43,338 nt of DNA, from positions 1 to 43,338 of the forward strand of contig JAGCJE010000006.1 in NCBI GenBank assembly GCA_017648225.1, written 5' to 3'. The position numbers and the translations under genes were made by a program. A model generated the notes under the pieces. It was not told the DNA's origin and ran no database searches. It was given only the letters and a program-made list of their open reading frames with translations. This document shows positions 17,374-24,605 of the stretch, one piece after another (the stretch's first letter is position 1; every line of letters begins with the position of its first letter). Source of the stretch: Kiritimatiellia bacterium (GTDB lineage Bacteria; Verrucomicrobiota; Kiritimatiellia; RFP12; UBA1067).

Positions 17374-18075
17374 TCAGGCGTGTACGTGATCGTGTTGATG
17401 ATGCGGATGCATCAGATGGGTGTCGCCGAGATGATTTAGCTTGTCGGTATCTGTCGATGAGAATGTCCGACTTATCTGGAATACGGCGATGCCGAGAATG
17501 AATACGAGAGCGAAAACGTCGAGAAGAATGCCGAGTTCGACGACGATTCCGTACTCAAGAAGAATCGCCGCGCCGAAAACCGATATTCCGTTTTCGAGGA
17601 TCAAAAATCCGAGAACCTGAGTAATCGCCTTTTTGCGGCCGCAGATGAGCAAAAGTCCCGTACCCATCGTCGTCAGCGCCACGGGAACGGCGAGTTCCGA
17701 CGCACTCGAGGCGTGCACATGGAGAAGACGCCCGACGGCGAAAGCGCCAATCGCGACAAAAAATACTATCAGCTGGGAAACTTGAAACGAAACTATCGGC
17801 TCAAGTTCGCGGCGGGTGCGGGCTTTACGGACGGCGTACATCAGAAGCATTGGAAGCGCAACGCCTTTTACAAGCGTATTTACGAAAGCGATTATCCACA
17901 CGCGCACACTCGGGCAGCCTTCGTCCGCCCAGTTCCACATGAGAACAGGCAATATGCCCACGACCACGCCCTGCATGGCGACAAAGCGAACGGCGGACTT
18001 TAGACGGCTCGCTCCGGCAAGAACGAGATCGGACACCAGATAGAGCGCGAGAGCTATTTCAGAAAGCGTAGTCAT
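17374..18075 (-). CDS. hyfE: Hydrogenase-4 subunit E with a His-rich tail
   Basis: The protein has 233 residues and about seven membrane helices, in the HyfE/NuoK-related family that sits between HyfC/HyfB and HyfF in the membrane arm. The residue pattern of the middle helices (FLILENGISVFGAAIL) keeps the helix-embedded Glu of NuoK-like proteins. The last 20 residues are unusual: eight His among Asp, Met and Gln residues, a likely metal-binding cytoplasmic or periplasmic tail not typical for the family. The gene precedes hyfF by one base and follows hyfC by 18 bases. Confidence 0.85.
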   Translation of the reverse strand: MTTLSEIALALYLVSDLVLAGASRLKSAVRFVAMQGVVVGILPVLMWNWADEGCPSVRVWIIAFVNTLVKGVALPMLLMYAVRKARTRRELEPIVSFQVSQLIVFFVAIGAFAVGRLLHVHASSASELAVPVALTTMGTGLLLICGRKKAITQVLGFLILENGISVFGAAILLEYGIVVELGILLDVFALVFILGIAVFQISRTFSSTDTDKLNHLGDTHLMHPHHQHDHVHA

Positions 18076-18093
18076 TTTTCTTACAGCCTCTCT

Positions 18094-18993
18094 TTAAAAA
18101 CAAGCCAGGAAGAAAACGGCGAGCGAAGCCATCAACAACGCCCCGAGAAGCATCTGGGGCGTTTTAAAGAATCTCACCCGCGCCGTAACCGACTCGACAA
18201 CACCGGTTACGAGAGAAATAAAGGCAACCCCGCCAAATACGGACGCCAGATGAACCCAGGCGTTACCTGATTGGGGGATGAACATCGTCACGAGAAACGC
18301 CGCAAGCAACATGAACTTTAGAGCGGAAGCGTAAAGCGCAAACGCCAGATCCACCCCGCCGACGTCGAGAAGCATCGCTTCATGAATCATCGTAAGCTCA
18401 AGGTGGGTCTCGGGATCGTCGAACGGAACGCGGCAGTTCTCAAGAAGAAACACCGCATAAAAGGCGACGAAAACCAAAATGAGCGCGACTACGCTCTCGC
18501 GCCACGTCTCGACCGAAACACCCGAGAGAATACTCGAAAGAGAAACATCCCCGTTTAATATGACGAGAAACCCTAGAATGACGAATACAACCGGCTCTAC
18601 AAGAGCGGAGAACTGCATCTCGCGCGAGGCCCCCATCCCTTCAAAAGCGTTTCCCGCGTCCAACGCTCCGATGACGGTAAAAAACCTGCCGGCTGCAAGA
18701 ATGTAAAAGAAGAGAACGGCCGGAACCATAGTCGAGCCGAGGCCGAAGCCGGTCCAGGGAAAAACCGCCGCCGCCGCGATAACAGACGCGAGCGAAACGC
18801 TCTGGGATATATCGAAAATCCAGGTTGAAGGCTGCGGGCGCGGACAGGATTTGCGCACCAATTTGAAAATATCCCTGTAAAAACGGAAAAATCCCGGTCC
18901 GCGGCGACCGCCGAAGAAGGCTTTCGTCTGATTTACGATGCCGATGAAAAGCGGCGCGAGAAGAGCCGCAAGAATCACGCTTAGAATATTCAT
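18094..18993 (-). CDS. hyfC: Hydrogenase-4/formate hydrogenlyase NuoH-like membrane subunit
   Basis: The protein has 299 residues and about eight membrane helices. It is homologous to complex I NuoH, the subunit linking the peripheral arm to the pumping modules. The diagnostic segment PFDDPETHLELTMIHEAM, with its conserved Asp and Glu residues on the cytoplasmic side, is present, as is KAFFGGRRGPGFFRFYRD near the N-terminus. I chose the ATG at 18993 because it overlaps the hyfB stop as ATGA and begins the typical hydrophobic helix; an upstream ATG at 19125 would add 44 residues inside hyfB. HycD is the paralog name in E. coli; HyfC is preferred because hyfE and hyfF follow. Confidence 0.88.
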   Translation of the reverse strand: MNILSVILAALLAPLFIGIVNQTKAFFGGRRGPGFFRFYRDIFKLVRKSCPRPQPSTWIFDISQSVSLASVIAAAAVFPWTGFGLGSTMVPAVLFFYILAAGRFFTVIGALDAGNAFEGMGASREMQFSALVEPVVFVILGFLVILNGDVSLSSILSGVSVETWRESVVALILVFVAFYAVFLLENCRVPFDDPETHLELTMIHEAMLLDVGGVDLAFALYASALKFMLLAAFLVTMFIPQSGNAWVHLASVFGGVAFISLVTGVVESVTARVRFFKTPQMLLGALLMASLAVFFLACF

Positions 18994-20678
18994 GAGACCA
19001 GTGCGGCGACGAGAAGCGCCAATACCGCGATGAGAATTATTAAAATATAAAGATGTAAAGAGCCGCTCTGCAATAGATGCACGCGCTGGAAAAGACGCGC
19101 CGCACGGGAAAATAGAGGCCGCCAAAGTCTGCCCAGCGCGAAGTCGTCGGTCTCGGTCACGATAGCCGCGCCAGAAGGAGCGGCCGGATCGCCCTTGAAA
19201 GGCTGAACATGACGGCGCGACTTGAGAATCGGGCGGAAGAGATCGACGAGAGGCTGTGTAAACGCCGTCGCCGTATACGCCATCCGCGATGTCGGCGCGT
19301 CATATCCGCAGTCCCAGACGGGGAGACGGGGCTTGATTTTGCCGCGCGGGCAGATGAAGCGGCGAAGAAGGAGCAGCGATACAACCACGGCGGCAAAAGC
19401 AAAACCGACCATCGCCGTCATGATGAAAATCTCGGTTTTGAATCCCCCCGTAAACTCGTGAATGAAATAAACGCTTCCAGGAATCATCGCAAGCGAGAAC
19501 AGCGACAGGAATATCTGGGCGAAATACATGCGCTTCGGGGATTCCGTCGCGTCTGCGGCTTCACGACTGCGGCTTTCGCCGAGAAACGCGCACCCGATCG
19601 ACTTGGCGTATGCCGTTGCAGCAAGACCGCCCGTAAGCGCGAGCGCGAGCGCAACAAGAAATCCGGCGGAAGCAAGAACCAGGTCGCCCGTATTTATCGC
19701 GAGAAAAGCCGAAACGTAAATCGCCAACTCCCCAATAAAACCGTTCAAAGGCGGAAGCCCCGCAAGAGCGAAGGCATTAACCGTAAAGAGCGAACCCGTA
19801 AAAGGCATTCTCCTCAAAAGCCCTCCGAGACGATCCTGATCGAGAGTACCCGTCTGGCGAAGAACCGAACCCGCGCCAAGAAAGAGCGCTCCTTTGAGAA
19901 ACGCATGATTTAATATATGAACAAGCGCACCTGCGATCGACAGGAGCGCCAGCGGAGTAAAATCGCCGCGAGCGTACAATACAGCCCCAAGCCCGAGACC
20001 CAAGGAAACGACACCCATATTCTCTACCGACGAAAAGGCCAAAAGACGTTTAAGATTGGACTGTGGCAGGGAGAAAAGAATACCGCCCACGGCGCCGATC
20101 GCACCAAGAGCGAGAAGCGTCCATCCGTAAACCTGGGCGTCAAAAGACGAAAGATGGGCGATCGGGAAAAACTTAAGAATGCCGAAAAATCCAAGAGGAA
20201 TCATCGCGCCCGACATTATAGCCGAAGCGGGCGCCGGTGCGGCAGGATGGGCCTCGGGAAGCCAGGCGTGAAACGGAGGAAAACCTATTTTTAGTCCAAA
20301 GCCGACAACCGCGAACGCGAATGCCGCGATCCATGCGTCAGGACGCATTTGAAAAACACCCGTGAGCATCAACGCGCAAGCTCCGGCATGACAGGCGAGA
20401 AGATATATCCAAGTCGCCTTTTTAACGCTTTTCTCTTTGGATTCAAAAGCCACGAGACCGGCGGACGCGAGTCCCATCGCCTCCCACGCAAGAAGAAACT
20501 GGAGTTTACCCCCGACATGGACAACCGCCAGCATCGAGGCGACCGTTGCCAGAAAAAAGACCCAGAAACGCACGAGGTGACGGCGCGCTTCACCGTGGAT
20601 ATAGGCCGTAGCGTGAACGGCCGCAGCGACGGAGAGCACCAGGATCGGTATCGAAAAAAATGTTTCAAGAGATATCAT
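18990..20678 (-). CDS. hyfB: Hydrogenase-4 antiporter-like subunit (HyfB/NuoL-like)
   Basis: The protein has 562 residues and about 14 membrane helices. It is an antiporter-like proton-translocating subunit. Glu in LAWEAMGLASAGL (helix 5) and Lys in FGLKIGFPPFHAWLP with EAHPAAPAPASAIMSG (helix 7) are present, followed by the HILNHAFLKGALFLGAG segment (helix 8). The C-terminal part has a soluble loop, then a final hydrophobic helix. E. coli HyfB is somewhat longer (about 670). This is the first gene of the Hyf block; a GT2 gene ends 20 bases upstream. Its ribosome binding site is weak (GAGCGA). Confidence 0.88.
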   Translation of the reverse strand: MISLETFFSIPILVLSVAAAVHATAYIHGEARRHLVRFWVFFLATVASMLAVVHVGGKLQFLLAWEAMGLASAGLVAFESKEKSVKKATWIYLLACHAGACALMLTGVFQMRPDAWIAAFAFAVVGFGLKIGFPPFHAWLPEAHPAAPAPASAIMSGAMIPLGFFGILKFFPIAHLSSFDAQVYGWTLLALGAIGAVGGILFSLPQSNLKRLLAFSSVENMGVVSLGLGLGAVLYARGDFTPLALLSIAGALVHILNHAFLKGALFLGAGSVLRQTGTLDQDRLGGLLRRMPFTGSLFTVNAFALAGLPPLNGFIGELAIYVSAFLAINTGDLVLASAGFLVALALALTGGLAATAYAKSIGCAFLGESRSREAADATESPKRMYFAQIFLSLFSLAMIPGSVYFIHEFTGGFKTEIFIMTAMVGFAFAAVVVSLLLLRRFICPRGKIKPRLPVWDCGYDAPTSRMAYTATAFTQPLVDLFRPILKSRRHVQPFKGDPAAPSGAAIVTETDDFALGRLWRPLFSRAARLFQRVHLLQSGSLHLYILIILIAVLALLVAALVS

Positions 20679-20698
20679 AAAATCGCTCGACTAAAAAT

Positions 20699-21508
20699 TC
20701 AGCGGGATTTTTTACGATTGAGCAAATATACGATTCCGACGGCGAAACGTTCGAACATCACTCCGGCGAAAAGTATAGGATGACGAAAAACCTTTTTCCA
20801 CTTTCCCTTTTCGACAAAGACGCCGACAAAACGGTACCACGGCGAGAACTGGCGGCGCACCGCAGGATGTCCGCGCCACTTTTCTTTGTAAGCGGCGAAG
20901 CTCTTGGTATAGTACGCTTTCTTTTCAAGCATCTTCTTAAAGGTAAGCCGCTTCTCATTGTGGATGAGATGGTTCTTGAGAACAGCGCACTTCGCACCTG
21001 CAGCGAGAACGCGTATATCAAGTTCCCAGTCTTCAGGTCCGGCGATAAGATTCTCATCGTAACCGCCCGTCGCCTCAAGTAAGCCCTTTCTGAAAAGTCT
21101 AAGAGCGTCAATGCAAGTGCCGTCGTAGAAGCTTCGTTCAAAGTTACGCGCCTTTACGCGGAAGCCGCTCCCAGTGCGAACCTCGGGAATCCAATACGCG
21201 TCGGCACCTTCCACGGAAAGAATTTCCTCCACCGTCTCCGGCGGAATTATCATATCGGCGTCGAGAACGATAACCCATTCGCCGCGGGCCATACGCCAGC
21301 CTAAATTGCGCTGGGCACTGCGTTCGGGGCCCTTGTCATAAACTGCTGCACCGAGTTCGAGAGCTATTTTTTTAGTATCGTCTGAAGAAGCGTTGTCTAC
21401 GACAATCACTTCGGCTTCGCCGCGCGCGACGACGCTGTCGAACGAATGAATAGAGGCAGCGATATTCGCCGCCTCATTCTTTGTCGTTATAACAACCGTT
21501 AATTTCAT
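20699..21508 (-). CDS. Family 2 glycosyltransferase
   Basis: The protein has 269 residues. The GT-A fold is visible: VVITTKNEAANIA at the N-terminus, VDNASSDDT in the nucleotide-binding region, VLDADM as the metal-binding DXD motif (about 82-87), and AGPEDWELDIR where the catalytic base is expected. The C-terminal 60 residues are basic and aromatic with one hydrophobic stretch (HPILFAGVMFERFAVGIVYLL), giving a membrane-associated enzyme. It probably adds a sugar to a surface glycan or lipid. The ATG at 21508 is preferred over the adjoining GTG (21511) because it is better spaced from GGTGG. A 14-bp tandem repeat separates it from the helicase gene. Confidence 0.87.
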   Translation of the reverse strand: MKLTVVITTKNEAANIAASIHSFDSVVARGEAEVIVVDNASSDDTKKIALELGAAVYDKGPERSAQRNLGWRMARGEWVIVLDADMIIPPETVEEILSVEGADAYWIPEVRTGSGFRVKARNFERSFYDGTCIDALRLFRKGLLEATGGYDENLIAGPEDWELDIRVLAAGAKCAVLKNHLIHNEKRLTFKKMLEKKAYYTKSFAAYKEKWRGHPAVRRQFSPWYRFVGVFVEKGKWKKVFRHPILFAGVMFERFAVGIVYLLNRKKSR

Positions 21509-21524
21509 CACGATCCACCAATCA

Positions 21525-21566
21525 CTAACGACTGACCACTAACGACTAACTGCTAACGACTAAACC
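21525..21566. repeat. Three 14-bp direct repeats between helicase and GT2 genes
   Basis: CTAACGACT recurs exactly every 14 bp (21525, 21539, 21553), each followed by a diverged 5-bp tail. The last copy covers the stop codon of the helicase gene (21560-21562), so the array begins inside the coding sequence. Confidence 0.8.
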
Positions 21567-23464
21567 GTAAACTCCTCCGTCTTCGCGGTCTGCTCGACAG
21601 GCTTGGAGTAGATGTCGCTTTCGTCGCGCAGCGGAGCCTTCGGCTCGTGGGCGTTCTCAAAGCTCGGAAGCTTGCGCTGCGGGGCGTCTTCCTTCAGCAC
21701 TGCGGGGGCACCGCTCGCGGTCGTCGCGTTCGCGTTCGCCAAAACGCCGGTAAGCGCGGCGGCGGCGGCCTTCTCCTCTTCGCCGACCGCCTCACGCGCA
21801 TCAACAGTCTCGCGAGCGGCGCTGTCGACCTCGCCGAGCTTCGTTCCGCGCGGAGGAACATCTTTCAGAAGCGGATCGTCATCCTGAATCATCGTGCACT
21901 TCAAAGGCTCTTTGATGTACTCCTCAATCTCAGGAATGGCGAAGCTCTCGTCCTCGTCGGCGAAACTGATGGCGATGCCGGTCGAACCTGCGCGGCCCGT
22001 GCGGCCGATACGGTGGACGTAATCCTCGGCCTCGTAGGGGAAGTCGAAGTTGATCACGTATTCAAGACCCTTGATGTCGATTCCGCGTCCCGCGACATCG
22101 GTCGCGACGACGACCTTAACCTCGCCGTCGCGGAAAGCGTCGAGAACCTTAAGACGCTTATTCTGGTTTACGTCGCCGGAGAGCATCTCGACCGAAACGC
22201 CGCGAACCTTAAGCGAAGAGTAAACGTCGTCTGTCGTCGCCTTTCGGTTGCAGAAGACGATGGTCCTCGCCTCGGGATGAAGCGCGATATGATTGAAAAG
22301 AACCTTGAACTTGTCCTTAGCCCTGACGATGTAAACGACCTGACGGACCGTATCCGTCGCGTTAGTCTCGCTTTCGACTTCGGCGCGATAAGGCTCTTCC
22401 ATCCAGTTGAGCGCAAGGCGCATAACCGTATCGTTAAGCGTCGCCGAATAAAGCATCGTCGCGCGCTTATCCTTGGTCGGCAGATAACTCATGATACGCC
22501 TTACATCGGGAATGAAGCCCATATCGAGCATTCTGTCGGCCTCGTCGATAACGAGAGTGTCGACGCTCGAAAGATCAATGACGCGGGATTTTACGAAGTC
22601 GAGAAGTCTGCCAGGCGTTGCGACTAAAAGATCGACGGGCGCTCCGAGAACCTCTTCGCGCTGACGGTCGTAATCCATGCCGCCGTAGACGGCGAGCGAT
22701 CTCAGATTGCAGTACCTACCGATCTTGTCGGCGTCTTTGCATATCTGGATGACGAGTTCGCGCGTCGGAGCGATGACGAGCGCGCGCGGGGCGCCGCCCG
22801 ACTTCGCGCGGTTCTCGGGCGTACGCAGATAGCGCGTCAGAATCGCGACGAGAAACGCGGCGGTCTTGCCCGAACCCGTCTGGGCTTTACCCGCGATATT
22901 CTTTCCCGCGAGAGCCTGCTCGAGCGAAATCGCCTGAATCTCCGTGCAGTACTTGAACCCGAGATCCGCGATACCGTGCATCACTTCGCTGGGGAGGTCG
23001 AAATCGTGGAAGCGCTTCTTGCCCTCCATGGGCTCGACGACAAAACTCGAAGGATCCCAGGACGCGTGAGCGGCCTTGCGTGCGGCCATTTCGCACTCGG
23101 AAACGACTCCGCCCGGACGCATCTGGTTGGCGGCGGTATTTACGGGAGCGGATCCCTTACGCCCGCGATCGCCGTGATTGCGGCGATTCTTGTCGTTGCG
23201 GCGGTCATTGCGGGGCTGATTGAAATTCTGTGAACGGCTCTCGCCGCCCTGGCGCTGGGCGTTGGACTGACTGTTCTGACGACGATCGCCCTGACGCTGC
23301 TTGCCGTCGTTACGGCGCTGGCGGTTCTTCTCGTCTCCGCGCTGCTGACCGGCGCCCTTCTTGTTGCGGCGCGACTTGCCGTTCTGATGCGCGTTGTCTT
23401 TAGTCTTTGCCTTCTTGCCGCCCGTGAAAATGCCGACAAGTTTCTTTAAAAATCCAAATGCCAT
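21560..23464 (-). CDS. DEAD-box RNA helicase with basic disordered N-terminus
   Basis: The protein has 634 residues. It opens with an amphipathic segment (MAFGFLKKLVGIF), then about 100 residues rich in Arg, Asn, Gln, Gly and Asp (roughly 15-120), predicted disordered and RNA-binding. The helicase core follows with the Q-motif region, AQTGSGKTAAF (Walker A), PTRELV, VIDEADRML, YSATL, VATDVAGRGIDIKGL and HRIGRTGRAG. The C-terminal 100 residues are acidic and low complexity. It should remodel structured RNA, as in ribosome assembly or cold response. It follows rplM-rpsI and starts about 40 bases after a terminator and a hairpin, with only a weak ribosome binding site. Close relatives are RhlE/CsdA-type helicases. 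Confidence 0.92.
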   Translation of the reverse strand: MAFGFLKKLVGIFTGGKKAKTKDNAHQNGKSRRNKKGAGQQRGDEKNRQRRNDGKQRQGDRRQNSQSNAQRQGGESRSQNFNQPRNDRRNDKNRRNHGDRGRKGSAPVNTAANQMRPGGVVSECEMAARKAAHASWDPSSFVVEPMEGKKRFHDFDLPSEVMHGIADLGFKYCTEIQAISLEQALAGKNIAGKAQTGSGKTAAFLVAILTRYLRTPENRAKSGGAPRALVIAPTRELVIQICKDADKIGRYCNLRSLAVYGGMDYDRQREEVLGAPVDLLVATPGRLLDFVKSRVIDLSSVDTLVIDEADRMLDMGFIPDVRRIMSYLPTKDKRATMLYSATLNDTVMRLALNWMEEPYRAEVESETNATDTVRQVVYIVRAKDKFKVLFNHIALHPEARTIVFCNRKATTDDVYSSLKVRGVSVEMLSGDVNQNKRLKVLDAFRDGEVKVVVATDVAGRGIDIKGLEYVINFDFPYEAEDYVHRIGRTGRAGSTGIAISFADEDESFAIPEIEEYIKEPLKCTMIQDDDPLLKDVPPRGTKLGEVDSAARETVDAREAVGEEEKAAAAALTGVLANANATTASGAPAVLKEDAPQRKLPSFENAHEPKAPLRDESDIYSKPVEQTAKTEEFTV

Positions 23465-23480
23465 ATCATATACCTATAAA

Positions 23481-23501
23481 CTTCACGCGGCAGACGTGAA
23501 G
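23481..23501 (-). promoter_or_regulatory. Hairpin in the helicase 5' region
   Basis: CTTCACG (23481-23487) and CGTGAAG (23495-23501) form a perfect 7-bp stem with a 7-nt loop. It starts 16 bases before the helicase ATG and directly follows the terminator T-run, leaving little room for a separate promoter. Confidence 0.5.
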
Positions 23502-23506
23502 TATTT

Positions 23507-23582
23507 CAAAAACAAAAAACCGATGCCCGGCCGAAAAGCTGAGGCGGAGATACCCCCGCCGCAGACATCTCGTATCCGGGCA
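23507..23582 (-). terminator. Rho-independent terminator after rplM-rpsI
   Basis: On the minus strand TGCCCGG (23582-23576) pairs with CCGGGCA (23530-23524), with an inner GGCGG/CCGCC helix. The stem is followed by TTTTTT and a further TTTTT. It begins 13 bases after the rpsI stop. Confidence 0.75.
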
Positions 23583-23594
23583 CCTGTCGCGGAA

Positions 23595-23996
23595 TTAACG
23601 CTTCGAGAACTGGAAGCGCTTGCGGGCACCGGGCTGACCGGGTTTCTTACGCTCTTTCATGCGGCTGTCGCGGGTAAGGCAACCAGCCTTCTTGAGAGCG
23701 GCGCGGGTAGCCTCATCGGCGAGGACGAGAGCGCGGGCGAGACCGTGGCGGATGGCGCCGGCCTGGCCGGAAATGCCGCCGCCCTTGGCAAACGCGACGA
23801 CATCGACCTTGGACATGTCAAATCCGGAGATGGCGACGGGCTGCTTGAGGTAGTCGCGGAGAGCTTCGGAAGTGATGTATTCGTCGAGAGCGACCTTGTT
23901 GACGGTCCAGACACCGGTACCTTCAACGAGATTGACGCGGGCGGTCGCGGTTTTGCGACGGCCTGTTCCGGCGGAAATTGCTTTCTTGGTAGCCAT
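23595..23996 (-). CDS. rpsI: 30S ribosomal protein S9
   Basis: The protein has 133 residues, normal length. It shows the S9 pattern: SAGTGRRKTATARVNLVEG near the N-terminus, GGGISGQAGAIRHGLARAL in the middle and a basic C-terminal tail ending QFSKR, which reaches toward the P-site tRNA. It follows rplM by 14 bases in the usual L13-S9 pair and ends at a terminator. Confidence 0.97.
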   Translation of the reverse strand: MATKKAISAGTGRRKTATARVNLVEGTGVWTVNKVALDEYITSEALRDYLKQPVAISGFDMSKVDVVAFAKGGGISGQAGAIRHGLARALVLADEATRAALKKAGCLTRDSRMKERKKPGQPGARKRFQFSKR

Positions 23997-24010
23997 TTTA
24001 AATTATCTCC

Positions 24011-24442
24011 TTAGAGCTTGATTTCGACCGGCTTCTGCGCGGCGTGGGTGTGTTCGGCGCCGGCGAAGACTTTAAGACGCGTCATCATCTTGCGGGCGAT
24101 GTTGTTCTTCGGGAGCATACCCCAGACAGCTTCCTTGATCATGCGGTCAGGGTGGCTGGCGCGCATCTCGGCGGCGCTGAAACGCTTAAGACCGTTACGG
24201 AAACCGCTGTAGCGCTGATATTCCTTCTGCTCTTCCTTGTTGCCCGTGAGCTTGACTTCAGCGGCGTTCGTAACGATAACGAAGCTGCCGGCGTCGACGG
24301 ACGGATCAAACGTGGGGAGATCCTTGGCGCGGAGTTTGTTGGCGATAACGACGGCGATACGGCCGAGAGACTGGCCCTTCGCGTCGATGAGGAACCACTG
24401 GCGGTTGTCGCCGGGATTCGGAGCACGATAGCTCTTCTGCAT
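24011..24442 (-). CDS. rplM: 50S ribosomal protein L13
   Basis: The protein has 143 residues, normal length. Family markers include WFLIDAKGQSLGRIA, the GSFVIVTNA segment, the YQRYSGFRNGLKR loop and the AVWGMLPKN region. It is the first gene of the L13-S9 unit, with its own promoter and a structured leader of about 120 nt, plus AAAGGAAA as ribosome binding site. Confidence 0.97.
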   Translation of the reverse strand: MQKSYRAPNPGDNRQWFLIDAKGQSLGRIAVVIANKLRAKDLPTFDPSVDAGSFVIVTNAAEVKLTGNKEEQKEYQRYSGFRNGLKRFSAAEMRASHPDRMIKEAVWGMLPKNNIARKMMTRLKVFAGAEHTHAAQKPVEIKL

Positions 24443-24566
24443 CTTTATTTTCCTTTTTTCTTACGGATTTGTGCCCTTTATCCAGGGTTTTGTCCGCTTT
24501 ACAGCCCGAGGACCTTCCTCGGACAGGGAAGCCGGTTTATTCCCCCGACTTCACGTTTGAAGGTAT
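24443..24566 (-). promoter_or_regulatory. Structured rplM leader, possible ribosomal-protein autoregulation
   Basis: The leader contains a perfect 6-bp hairpin, CCGAGG/CCTCGG at 24506-24522. A competing helix, TGTCCG/CGGACA at 24491-24496 with 24520-24525, uses some of the same bases, so the two cannot form together. A small CCCT/AGGG hairpin lies at 24474-24487 near the ribosome binding site. L13 leaders with autoregulation are known in other bacteria; this one is inferred. Confidence 0.5.
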
Positions 24567-24596
24567 ATTTTACCAAAAACCGCCCATTGATTGCAA
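24567..24596 (-). promoter_or_regulatory. rplM-rpsI promoter
   Basis: -35 TTGCAA (24596-24591), an 18-bp spacer, then -10 TAAAAT (24572-24567) preceded by TGG (TTTGGTAAAAT). It lies just after the stop of the aro fusion gene. Confidence 0.7.
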
Positions 24597-24605
24597 TACC
24601 AAACA

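Noticed and set aside
21647..22627. 326-codon plus-strand frame
   Set aside because: It lies entirely inside the DEAD-box helicase gene, whose motifs are unmistakable on the minus strand.
24480..24530. RNase P RNA-like motif in the rplM leader
   Set aside because: Only a short resemblance (GGAAGGTCC against GGAAAGTCC); the region is far too short for an RNase P RNA.
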